Shown here: piece after piece, positions 53,701 to 60,617 of the stretch
How the letters are laid out: the number at the start of each line of letters is the position of its first letter
Numbering within the stretch: the first letter of the stretch is position 1
Source: Alphaproteobacteria bacterium
GTDB taxonomy: Bacteria > Myxococcota_A > UBA796 > GCA-2862545
Direction of reading: 5' to 3'
DNA: 64,000 nucleotides
Assembly: GCA_020632915.1 (NCBI GenBank)
Contig: JACKEP010000027.1
Span: 16,686 to 80,685, forward strand
Notes under the pieces: generated by a model
Database searches by the model: none
What the model was told of the DNA's origin: nothing
Seen by the model: only the letters and a program-made list of their open reading frames with translations
Position numbers and translations under genes: made by a program

Positions 53701-54674
53701 GCGTCGATGCCCGAGGCGTACAGGCCGAGCCCTGTGCCCAGGGTGGTCGGAGCGCCGAACGCCCCCGTGCCGTCGCCGAGCGCCAGCGTGAGCGCGCCGC
53801 TCTGCCAGCCGGTGAGCAGGTCGAGGTGGCCGTCGCCGTCGAGGTCGGCGAGGCGGACGGCCTTGGCGTCCGAGGCCACGCCGGCGATCGACGTCGACGC
53901 GCTCCAGCCGTTCGTGGTGCTGTCCCACCGGATCAGGCGCACGCCGTCGGCGCCGTTGGCGACCACCAGGTCGCCGTCACCGTCGCCGTCGACGTCGGCA
54001 CCGTCGACCGACTCGTTGGCGCGCGTGGCCTGGGAGAACTGCTGGTAGACGCCGAAGCCCCGGGCCCCGTTGTTCCGCCACCAGGTCATGTAGGTGTTCA
54101 GGCCGCAGCTGGCGACGATGTCGAGGTCGCCGTCGCCGTCCACGTCGACCGCGCGCGCCTCGGTCGGCTTCTGGGCCGCGCCGAGCCGGGTGGCGCCGGC
54201 GATCCCGCCCGGGCCGCCCCAGAGCACGGTGACGCGGCGGGCGTTGACCTGGGTGGCGATGATGTCGTCGAAGCCGTCACCGTCCACGTCCGCGACGTCG
54301 AGGGTGCTCACGCCGGACAGGTTGCTGTCGTCGGCCACCACGCGCGCCCAGCCGGCGGGACCGCGCACGGTGGGGGTGTCGCAGGTGCCGTCGCCGTTGG
54401 CGTCGTCGGTGGCGCTCTCCGGGCAGACGTCGCAGCTGTCGATGGTGCCGTCGCCGTCGCTGTCGGCGGGGTCGACGGCCGGGTCGCACACGGGCGGGTC
54501 GGCGTCGTCGCAGGCGCCGTCGTCGTCGTAGTCGCCGGTGGCGGGGTCGCCCAGGCACGTGCCGCCCACGATGAGGCGGGCGTCGGGGGGTGACGACGAC
54601 AGCGGGTCCGACGCGCCGCTCGAGGCGGCGTCGCAGCCCATGAGGGCGAGCAGGATCAGGGACGGTGTGCGCAT
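50778..54674 (-). CDS. Giant FG-GAP / thrombospondin-3 lipoprotein with internally duplicated units
   Basis: A 1298-residue predicted lipoprotein (lipobox LMGC, residues 10-13). It consists of two similar halves, each with a Cys-rich Ca2+ segment (PPVCDPAVDPADSDGDGTIDSCDVC versus PACDPLADPADRDLDGLVDSCDAC, partial), a block of FG-GAP blades and a run of TSP3 repeats (DGDGVCDSDDLC). The end is the C-terminal beta domain (GGTVCTDL, FQAVSRDGEGDVTPVAFVTV) shared with the neighbour at 48514. GGAGG precedes the ATG at 54674. The longer frame upstream of this start lacks coding character. Duplication plus tandem paralogy suggests recent expansion. No enzyme motif. Confidence 0.82.
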   Translation of the reverse strand: MRTPSLILLALMGCDAASSGASDPLSSSPPDARLIVGGTCLGDPATGDYDDDGACDDADPPVCDPAVDPADSDGDGTIDSCDVCPESATDDANGDGTCDTPTVRGPAGWARVVADDSNLSGVSTLDVADVDGDGFDDIIATQVNARRVTVLWGGPGGIAGATRLGAAQKPTEARAVDVDGDGDLDIVASCGLNTYMTWWRNNGARGFGVYQQFSQATRANESVDGADVDGDGDGDLVVANGADGVRLIRWDSTTNGWSASTSIAGVASDAKAVRLADLDGDGHLDLLTGWQSGALTLALGDGTGAFGAPTTLGTGLGLYASGIDADDLDGDGDLDIVVRTGQRSAVFRNDLDATVFVQTWLASATLAYAGDLDGDGVGDLATKAGSAIGWRHQTASSFGPLNAIATDSAAGVMVTLDADGDGDIDLAATTDSGNTLVVYVNPAGTLDGDHDGWDVGSDCDDTDPTVNPGVAMCTDGADADCDGVCDSADACDGDDATGDADGDGVCDDLDPCPIDAQDDSDGDGSCDSVDPCYGDDATGDSDGNGVCDSDDACPFDDPDDTDGDGVCDSDDLCVGWDILGDTDGDGVCDNLDDCPFDPLDDSDDDGSCDSDDLCVGDDSTGDTDGDGTCDDRDLCVGVDATGDFDGDGTCDDGDAPACDPLADPADRDLDGLVDSCDACLEHTANDADGDGTCDGPSLRLNDVWPSAAVDHPTFNQPRAMTVADVDQDGQDDLLIVENTGRRVHMFWGDGAGGFSGATALGSLEKMVDVRVGDVDGDGDNDVVAAANYSSALVWWRHEESGFAIHASFSEDWPATGPLDLGDVDGDGDLDVVAASGADGVRLVRFDGGTDAWGAAAIVATGSGDASAARLADADGDGDLDLFATWADGTLTLSLGDGTGGFGSPRVLSTSLGAYADDLSVPDLDGDGDPDVVVQGDGGASVFRNDLSAQVFVQTFASTTVVFGVAAADVDGDGLVDLALQDGDTVTWRRQLAGAFGPAQTVHGVLWGTQLAALDLDGDGDPDLAGIVDDGDGLEVFLNPLGGVDGDGDGWDAGADCDDTDGTVQPGLAACTDELDSDCDGSCDSADLCLGDDTTGDTDGDGLCDDTDACPLDADDDSDGDGACDSADPCPLDPADDSDGDGSCDSVDLCTGDDTTGDTDGDGVCDDTDACPLDDPDDADGDGLCDSAFQIDVTDVAPNQLFTLTVTHAPPGAAVLFAVTRTGVGSGPCTGTTGGGTVCTDLLAPALVGTRRADATGTASVTVRAPRFLNPGMTLGFQAVSRDGEGDVTPVAFVTVQAP

Positions 54675-54909
54675 GGAGCCTCCGAAGCAGCGGTGCCGTA
54701 GACGGCGTCCGCCGGTATCGACGGGGCGGGGAGGCTCCGGGCCCGACCTGACGTGGGCGTGGTGGGCCCCGATGCACGACCTGCACGCTTCGGTACGAGA
54801 GAACAACGCAATGGCGCAGAAATGCGCCGAGACGTTCCAATCGGTACGCGAGCGAGCGACCGCCCGCAGCGCCGGATCCGTTGCGCGGCTGTTGCGTTCG
54901 CGCCGCGGG

Positions 54910-55818
54910 TCAGCGCGCGATGGCGTCCGCGTCGGGGGGGATCGCGGGTGCGCTGGCGAGGGCCGCGAGCGCAGCGCACAGGTGCACCTGATCGGGCTGC
55001 GGACGCCAGCCGCAGGCATGGGCGCGCACGGCGTTGGCCAGGCCCCGCTCGAGCTGTGCGAGCAGTCCGCGCGACAGGTGCGGGAACACCTCGCCGGAAC
55101 CGACCGGCGGGGTCGGGGCGTCGTTCGTCGTGTCGGGCACGTGCAGGCACAGGCCCTGGCCGCGGACCCGCTCCAGGATCACCGGCGACGCGGGGTCCCG
55201 CTCGAGCTTGCGGCGCAGGCGGGCGACGGTGGTGTCCAGCGTGCGGGTGCGCACGCGGGCGCCATAGCCCCACACGTCGCGGAGCAGGGCGTCGGGCGCC
55301 ACCACGTCGCCGGGGCACGCGGCCAGGCGCGTGAGCAGGGCCGTCTCCAGCGCGGTGAGCGGGTGGACGACGTCGCCGCGCGCCACGGTGCGCGACGTCA
55401 GGTCGATGCAGGCGCCGTCGACGAGGATCCGCGCCGCTGGCGTCGGCCGTCCGGCGGGCCCGGGTTGGACGCCGACGAGGCGGTAGCCGCTGCCCCGGTC
55501 GGTCTGCAGCAGCGTCGGCGCCTGGAGGCGGACCCGCAGCTTGCGGCGCAGGCGGCTCACCACGGCGTCGAGGGCGTGGCGTGTCGGCGCCTCGCCCGGC
55601 CAGGCGCGGGCGCGGAGCGTGTCCCGCGTCACCGTGTGGCCCCGGGCGTCGACGAGCACCCGCAGCACCGCGGTCTCCTGCGCGTTGAGCGGCCGGGGCG
55701 GGTCCCCGTCCACCAGCACGCGGCGACGGTCGAGGTCGAGGGCGCCTCCGTCGAACCGCCACACGGCCGGGGCCGTGCGGGGCGCGGAGGCGATCGGGGT
55801 CGTGGCGGGGAAGGTCAT
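54910..55818 (-). CDS. Transcription regulator with two OmpR/PhoB-type winged helices and no receiver
   Basis: About 302 residues. Two successive Trans_Reg_C domains are visible. The first runs PLNAQETAVLRVLVDARGHTV through ALDAVVSRLRRKL to DRGSGYRLV. The second runs PLTALETALLTRLAACPGDVV, then TLDTTVARLRRKLERDP, then RVRGQGLCL. No receiver domain or phospho-acceptor Asp precedes them. The tail is Ala-rich and helical with two Cys. The start is uncertain: ATG 55818 has AGGAG at 11 bases, ATG 55851 and GTG 55899 have no good site. It follows the EBP-like gene by 90 bases on the same strand and precedes the giant lipoprotein gene, so it could control either. Targets unknown. Confidence 0.75.
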   Translation of the reverse strand: MTFPATTPIASAPRTAPAVWRFDGGALDLDRRRVLVDGDPPRPLNAQETAVLRVLVDARGHTVTRDTLRARAWPGEAPTRHALDAVVSRLRRKLRVRLQAPTLLQTDRGSGYRLVGVQPGPAGRPTPAARILVDGACIDLTSRTVARGDVVHPLTALETALLTRLAACPGDVVAPDALLRDVWGYGARVRTRTLDTTVARLRRKLERDPASPVILERVRGQGLCLHVPDTTNDAPTPPVGSGEVFPHLSRGLLAQLERGLANAVRAHACGWRPQPDQVHLCAALAALASAPAIPPDADAIAR

Positions 55819-55908
55819 GGACTGTGACGCTCCTGCCCGCAGGAACGACATCGGGTCGTGAACCGCGCAACAGGCGACGAACGCCCGCTTGCCGTGCACG
55901 GCCCGCCG

Positions 55909-56607
55909 CTACCGCAGCACGGCCCAGCTCCCCGTCATCAGCATCCGCACGAACACCGCGATCGCCCACACCGGGAACACCAGCCAGATGCCGTTCGACA
56001 CGCCCACGAACGCCGCGAGCTGCCCGCGCGACAGCCCCACGTGGCGCCGGTTGAGGACGAAGCTCGTGAAGTACAGGATCGTGCCGTACAGCATCTGGTA
56101 GGAGGCCACGATGCCGATCAGCGCGAACAGCCGCGGCGGCAGCGGCTGCCACGTCATGCCCCAGGCCAGGAACAGCGACGGCAGCAGCGTGGTGAAGCCG
56201 TTGCCGATGTCGATCGTGAAGCCGAACGAGCGGCGATCGGCGTAGCTGGGGTCGTAGACGGCGTAGCTCGACCACACCTCCGACCACCGGCGCGTGGAGA
56301 ACACGTCGGCCAGCGACATCGGGGCGCCGAAGAAGGCGACGACACGGTCGAGCTCGCGCCCGCGGTAGCGGTCGCCCCACGCCGCCACCTGGGCGGCGAT
56401 GTCGTCGATGTGCCGGAACAGGCACAGCTCCCAGAACGCGATGATCGCGTTGAGCCAGAAGAAGAAGGCGAGCGCCACCTGGTGCACGTTGAGGTGGCCG
56501 TGGACCTCCGCGTAGACGGCGACGGGCGCGGCCCAGCCGACGACCACGGCGATCGCCACCACCGCGCCCACCGGCAGGCCGCGCGCCCGAGGCGGGGTGT
56601 CGGTCAC
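55909..56607 (-). CDS. Polytopic membrane protein, EBP/EXPERA-like (possible sterol delta8-delta7 isomerase)
   Basis: A 232-residue protein with about five hydrophobic helices. It shares scattered features with emopamil-binding protein (EBP) sterol isomerases: an acidic residue in an early helix (IIAFWELCLF), a W...Y...D..Y.D.R segment (WSSYAVYDPSYADRRS), then MLYGTILYFTSF and NGIWLVFPVWAIAVFV, which parallel the EBP Q-x-Y-G-D-V-L-Y-F and N-A-L-W-L-V-L-P motifs. The similarity is remote and judged by eye. GTG start at 56607 overlaps the stop of the steroid dehydrogenase (GTGA), so it is translationally coupled to a sterol gene. If correct it would shift the ring-B double bond. Otherwise an unknown membrane protein. 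Confidence 0.5.
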   Translation of the reverse strand: MTDTPPRARGLPVGAVVAIAVVVGWAAPVAVYAEVHGHLNVHQVALAFFFWLNAIIAFWELCLFRHIDDIAAQVAAWGDRYRGRELDRVVAFFGAPMSLADVFSTRRWSEVWSSYAVYDPSYADRRSFGFTIDIGNGFTTLLPSLFLAWGMTWQPLPPRLFALIGIVASYQMLYGTILYFTSFVLNRRHVGLSRGQLAAFVGVSNGIWLVFPVWAIAVFVRMLMTGSWAVLR

Positions 56608-57593
56608 GACAGCGCCGCCACCGTGCGCTCGATGCCCTCGGCGATGCTGACGCGCGGGTCGTAGCCGAGGTCGCGGCGGGCCTTGTCGATGCTGAAGTAG
56701 TGGTGGGTGCACATGTAGCGGATGGCGAAGCGCGTCATGCCGTCCTCGGCGTTGAGCGTGCCGCCCTTGAGCGTGTCCCAGCCCTCGACCACCGCGGCCA
56801 CGCCGTAGGCCAGCCAGAACGGCACCGACCCGCGGATCGGGGGCAGGTCGAGGCGCGCGAGCACCTGGTCGACGAAGCCGAAGAACGGCATCGGCTCGCC
56901 GTTGGTGACGAAGTAGGCCTGGCCGCCGACGGGGCCGTCCCGATCGAGCCGATCGCCGGCGGCGAGCACGGCGTCGACGAGGTTGTCGACGAACGTGAAG
57001 TCCGACAGGTGGGAGCGGTCGCCCACCGAGAACTTCAGCTTGCCGGCCCGGGCGCGCGCCAGGATCGCGGGCAGCAGGCGGGCATCGCCGGGGCCGAACA
57101 CCACGTGGGGGCGGATGGCGCAGGTGGCGAGGCCGTCGCCGTGGGCGGCGAGCACGAGCCGCTCGGCGGCGATCTTGCTGTCGGCGTAGGGCGCCTGGGA
57201 CAGCTCCGAGTAGGGCAGGGCCTCGTCGCCGTGTTCGATGTCCTTGCCCTGGTAGACCACGCTCGCCGAGCTGATGTAGACGAGCCGGCCCACGCCGGCG
57301 GCGCGGCAGGCCGCGAGGACGTGCTCGGTGCCGCCGAGGTTGACGGCCCACACGTCCTCGGCGCGGTTGCGCTTGGTGTGGACGAGCGAGGCGTTGTGCA
57401 CGACCAGATCGGGCGTGCCGAGGGCAGCGACCACCGCGTCGGCGTCGCGCAGGTCGACGTGGCGCAGCGTGACGTCGTCGCGCCAGGGCGTGCCCACCAC
57501 GTCGAGCGCCACCACGGCGTCGCCGCGGTCGGCGTAGGCATCGCACAGGTGACGGCCGGTGAACCCGGCACCGCCGGTGACGACGACCTTCAC
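56604..57593 (-). CDS. 3-beta-hydroxysteroid dehydrogenase / sterol C-4 decarboxylase-like (NSDHL/ERG26 family)
   Basis: A 329-residue extended short-chain dehydrogenase. Rossmann motif TGGAGFTG (residues 6-13), active-site YADSK (Y136, K140) and upstream Ser (ISSASVVY) are intact. The family-specific parts are SDFTFVDNLVDAVLAA, QAYFVTNGEPMPFFGF and the C-terminal YFSIDKARRDLGYDP, shared with NSDHL/ERG26 enzymes. Those enzymes oxidise the 3-hydroxyl of 4-carboxysterols and decarboxylate them with NAD(P)+. GTG start at 57593 overlaps the TetR stop (GTGA) and its own stop overlaps the EBP-like start. A plain hydroxysteroid or sugar epimerase-type reaction is possible, but the C-terminus favours sterols. 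Confidence 0.82.
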   Translation of the reverse strand: MKVVVTGGAGFTGRHLCDAYADRGDAVVALDVVGTPWRDDVTLRHVDLRDADAVVAALGTPDLVVHNASLVHTKRNRAEDVWAVNLGGTEHVLAACRAAGVGRLVYISSASVVYQGKDIEHGDEALPYSELSQAPYADSKIAAERLVLAAHGDGLATCAIRPHVVFGPGDARLLPAILARARAGKLKFSVGDRSHLSDFTFVDNLVDAVLAAGDRLDRDGPVGGQAYFVTNGEPMPFFGFVDQVLARLDLPPIRGSVPFWLAYGVAAVVEGWDTLKGGTLNAEDGMTRFAIRYMCTHHYFSIDKARRDLGYDPRVSIAEGIERTVAALS

Positions 57594-58240
57594 GGAGCCT
57601 CCAGGCGCGCGCGGGCGGCCGGCGTGGCCAGCAGGCGCACGGTGGTGGACAGGGCGAGCGCCACGATGGGCTCGACCTCGGCGGGCAGGCCGCGATCGAC
57701 CCAGTCGGCCAGGATCACCTGGTGGGTGGCGATGACCATCCGGGCGAGCAGCGTGGGGTCACCGTCGACCACGTCGCCGGCCTGCTGGGCGGCGTGCAGC
57801 AGGTCGTGCATCCGCCGCTGGCCCTCCTGCCACACCTGCACCTCGACGTCGTGGTGGAAGGCGGCCTCCGACGTCCACGCCACGCCCTCGCGCAGGTGCA
57901 TCCGCAGGTAGTCGGGGTGGTCGAGGTGGAAGGTGACGTAGATGCGCACCCCCGCCAGCACCGCCGACAGCGGGTCGATCGACGGTGGCACGGGGATCGA
58001 CACCAGCGCGAGCAGCTCGGTGAGGCGCCGCTCGTGCAGCGCGCGGTGCAGGTCGGACTTGCCGCCGAACACGCCGTAGAGCGTGCCGAGCGACACGCCC
58101 GCCTCCGAGGCGACGTCGGCCACCTTGGTGCCCTCGAAGCCGCGCTCGGCGAACACGCGCTCGGCCGCGTCGAGGATGAGGTCGCGGTACAGCGACAGCT
58201 TGGCCTCGCGGGCCCGGGCACGAGGGGCGTGGGTGCTCAT
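57590..58240 (-). CDS. TetR-family transcriptional regulator
   Basis: A 216-residue regulator. The N-terminal helix-turn-helix is typical: LILDAAERVFAERGFEG, then VADVASEAGVSLGTLYGVFGGKSDLHRAL. The C-terminal ligand-binding domain is helical. ATG 58240 is chosen over an in-frame ATG at 58276 because the conserved region begins soon after it and the longer form would cross the presumed operator. It heads the minus-strand sterol operon (GTGA overlap with the dehydrogenase) and faces the plus-strand sterol oxidase operon, so it probably represses both from the shared region 58241-58338. A sterol or steroid-like effector is an inference; TetR regulators KstR/KstR2 control steroid genes in actinobacteria. 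Confidence 0.9.
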   Translation of the reverse strand: MSTHAPRARAREAKLSLYRDLILDAAERVFAERGFEGTKVADVASEAGVSLGTLYGVFGGKSDLHRALHERRLTELLALVSIPVPPSIDPLSAVLAGVRIYVTFHLDHPDYLRMHLREGVAWTSEAAFHHDVEVQVWQEGQRRMHDLLHAAQQAGDVVDGDPTLLARMVIATHQVILADWVDRGLPAEVEPIVALALSTTVRLLATPAARARLEAP

Positions 58241-58338
58241 GGCCGAGATCCTACTGACGACGCGAGTAATGTCCATTGCATTTTTCGAGGCGTGATTCTA
58301 CGCTCGGTGCGCTGGAGGCGGACGCCGGGGAGGTCGCG
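58241..58338. promoter_or_regulatory. Divergent promoter/operator of the sterol locus
   Basis: This 98-base region between tetR and the desaturase-family gene contains an AT-rich patch unusual for the window. Within it GTAATG-TC-CATTGC (58266-58279) is a dyad with 5 of 6 matching arm positions (AATG/CATT exact), centred 32 bases upstream of the TetR start. This is a plausible TetR operator. TTTTTC follows at 58281-58286. GGGGAGG at 58327-58333 is the ribosome-binding site for the GTG at 58339. No second copy of the dyad is apparent. Confidence 0.5.
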
Positions 58339-59019
58339 GTGTGGATCCTGCTCGCGATGATCGGCGCCACGCTGGTGCTCGACGGCCTGCTCCTGCGCTA
58401 CCTGACCTGGGCGCACGCCGCCGAGCGCTACGCCGCCGGCCGCTTCCCCGACGCCCGGCCGTCGCGGGCCACGCGCGGCCGCACGCTGCGGCTCCACGGC
58501 GCCACGATGGGGCTGTCGCTGACGCTGATCGTGGGGGCCGCGGTCGCGCTGCAGGGCCGCCTGTTCGTCGACGGCCCCGTGGCGTGGTGGTGGCCGCCCC
58601 TGCACGCGCTCGCGATCCTCGCGGTCTACGACCTGGCCTACTACGCGCTGCACCGCTTCGTGTTCCACCACAAGAAGCTCATGCGGTACGTCCACCGCAC
58701 CCACCACGAGAAGCGCTCGCCGAGCGCGCCCGACAGCCTGTTCGTGCACCCGGTGGAGACGATCCTCGGCGTGGCCACGCTGCTCGGCGCCACCGCGCTG
58801 CTCGGTCCGGTCCACGAGATCACGTTCGGGCTGGTGTTCCTGGCCTACTCGCCCATGAACCTGGTCAACCACATGGGGATGACGTTCCCGCGCGGTCACC
58901 CGCTGGCGCTGTTCAACGGCCTCGCCACGGCGCACCATGGCCACCACCGCCTCGACGTGAACAAGAACTTCGCCACGCTGACCACGCTGTACGACCGCGC
59001 GTTCGGCACGAACCTGTGA
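58339..59019 (+). CDS. Sterol desaturase / fatty acid hydroxylase superfamily enzyme
   Basis: A 226-residue membrane-bound non-haem di-iron enzyme. The three His boxes are complete: HRFVFH (H105-H110), HRTHH (H119-H123) and HHGHH (H199-H203). Three or four hydrophobic helices surround them. Members include sterol C-5 desaturase (ERG3), C-4 methyl oxidase (ERG25) and carotenoid or fatty acid hydroxylases; the boxes alone do not tell which. GTG at 58339 has GGGGAGG 5 bases upstream. A TTG-initiated longer form is unlikely. It is first in an operon with an aldehyde dehydrogenase and a GMC oxidoreductase, which favours a hydroxylase whose alcohol product is oxidised further. Confidence 0.85.
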   Translation: MWILLAMIGATLVLDGLLLRYLTWAHAAERYAAGRFPDARPSRATRGRTLRLHGATMGLSLTLIVGAAVALQGRLFVDGPVAWWWPPLHALAILAVYDLAYYALHRFVFHHKKLMRYVHRTHHEKRSPSAPDSLFVHPVETILGVATLLGATALLGPVHEITFGLVFLAYSPMNLVNHMGMTFPRGHPLALFNGLATAHHGHHRLDVNKNFATLTTLYDRAFGTNL

Positions 59020-59039
59020 GCCGCGCCCCGGAGCCCGCG

Positions 59040-60617
59040 ATGTCCACCGCCCCCGACCCCCGCCCGCGCACGATCCCGTGCCACGAGCCGGCCACCGGCC
59101 GCGCGCTGGGCGAGGTGGCCGTCGACGGTCCCGACGCGGTCCGTGCCGCGATCGCCGCGTCACGCCAGGCCCAGGCGGCCTGGGGCGCGAGCCCGTTCGC
59201 GGTGCGCCGCCGGGTGCTCACCCACGTGCTGCGTCACGTCCTCGACCACGCCGACGAGCTCTGCGAGGTGATCGCCCGCGACAGCGGCAAGACGCTGCTG
59301 CACGCGATGATGGGCGAGATCTGGCCGGTCGCCGAGAAGCTGCGGTGGACGATCCGCCACGGCGAGCGCCACCTGCGGCCCGAGCGCGTGTCGTCGGGGA
59401 TGATGGTCCACAAGCGGGCCACGATCACCTACGAGCCGCTGGGCGTGATCGGCGTCATCTGCCCGTGGAACTACCCGCTGCAGAACGTGATGGGGCCGAC
59501 GATCGCGGCGCTGATGGCCGGCAACGGCGTGGTGATCAAGGCGAGCGAGTGGGTGGCGTGGTCGACGGCGCGGTTCCAGCGCATCTTCGACGAGGCGCTG
59601 GCCGCCGAGGGCTTCGACCCCGCACTGGTGCGGATCGTCAACGGCTACGGCCCCACCGGGGCGGCGGTGGTCGAGGGCGGCGTCGACGGGGTGGTGTTCA
59701 CCGGCTCGCGCGACAACGGGCGGCGCGTGGTCCAGTCGAGCGCGGTGAACCTGATCCCCGTCATCCTCGAGCTCGGCGGCAAGGACCCGCTCATCGTCTG
59801 CGACGACGCCCACCTCGAGCAGGCCGTCCACGCGGCGATGAACGGCGTGTTCATCAACGCCGGGCAGAACTGCCTGTCGTCGGAGCGCATCCTGGTCTTC
59901 GACGGGGTCTACGACGCCTTCGTCGCCCGGGTGACGGCGCTGACGTCGGCGCTGTCGCAGGGCGACCCGCTGGGCGGCGTCCACGTCGACGTCGGCGCGA
60001 TCGTCTCCCCGCTGCAGCTCGACCGCATCGAGGCGCTCGTCGACGACGCGGTCGCCAAGGGGGCGCGCGCGGTGGTGGGCGGCGGTCGCGTGATGGCCGA
60101 CACGGGTCAGTTCTTCGCGCCCACGGTGCTCGTCGACGTCACGCTCGACATGGACATCCTGCAGGAGGAGACGTTCGGGCCCGTGATGGTGGTGCTGCGG
60201 GTGCGCGACGAGGCCGAGGCGCTGGCGGTGGCCAACGGCACCGGCTTCGGGCTGTCGTCGACGGTGTTCACGACCGACCCGGTGCGCGCGCGGCGCATGG
60301 AGCGCGGGCTCGTCGCCGGCAGCACGATCGTCAACGACTTCGGGCTGTCGTACATGGCGCAGAGCCTGCCGTTCGGCGGCGCCAAGGAGTCGGGCTTCGG
60401 CCGGCTCAACGGCCGCGACGGCCTGCGCGCGTGCTGCAACGTCAAGGCCGTCCTCGACGACCGGCTGCCGATCCACCGCCCCAACGCGCTGTTCCCGTCC
60501 GGGCCGGGCGACCTCGAGCTCGCGCGGCAGGCGATCCGCACGCTGTACAGCCCCGACGTCTCCGACAAGGTGGCCGGGGCGGCGGGCCTGGCGCGGGCGT
60601 GGTGGACCCGGCGGTGA
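59040..60617 (+). CDS. NAD(P)+-dependent aldehyde dehydrogenase
   Basis: A 525-residue ALDH superfamily enzyme oxidising an aldehyde to a carboxylic acid. Key residues are in place: the oxyanion Asn in CPWNYPLQNV, the general base E244 in LELGGKDP, the nucleophile C278 in GQNCLSSER, and EETFGPVM further on. The C-terminus (LARQAIRTLYSPDVSDK...) resembles membrane-associated fatty-aldehyde-type ALDHs, though no clear tail anchor is seen. It starts 20 bases after the desaturase-family gene, and its stop overlaps the GMC start (GTGA). The context suggests an aldehyde produced from a hydroxylated lipid or sterol methyl group. Confidence 0.93.
   Translation: MSTAPDPRPRTIPCHEPATGRALGEVAVDGPDAVRAAIAASRQAQAAWGASPFAVRRRVLTHVLRHVLDHADELCEVIARDSGKTLLHAMMGEIWPVAEKLRWTIRHGERHLRPERVSSGMMVHKRATITYEPLGVIGVICPWNYPLQNVMGPTIAALMAGNGVVIKASEWVAWSTARFQRIFDEALAAEGFDPALVRIVNGYGPTGAAVVEGGVDGVVFTGSRDNGRRVVQSSAVNLIPVILELGGKDPLIVCDDAHLEQAVHAAMNGVFINAGQNCLSSERILVFDGVYDAFVARVTALTSALSQGDPLGGVHVDVGAIVSPLQLDRIEALVDDAVAKGARAVVGGGRVMADTGQFFAPTVLVDVTLDMDILQEETFGPVMVVLRVRDEAEALAVANGTGFGLSSTVFTTDPVRARRMERGLVAGSTIVNDFGLSYMAQSLPFGGAKESGFGRLNGRDGLRACCNVKAVLDDRLPIHRPNALFPSGPGDLELARQAIRTLYSPDVSDKVAGAAGLARAWWTRR

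Noticed and set aside
50751..54593. A 1280-codon plus-strand open frame rich in Val, Ala and Gly opposite the giant FG-GAP gene
   Set aside because: It is the antisense image of Asp/Gly/Cys repeats (GAC, GGC codons read backwards) with no domain or ribosome-binding site; the minus-strand frame has a lipobox and coherent repeats.
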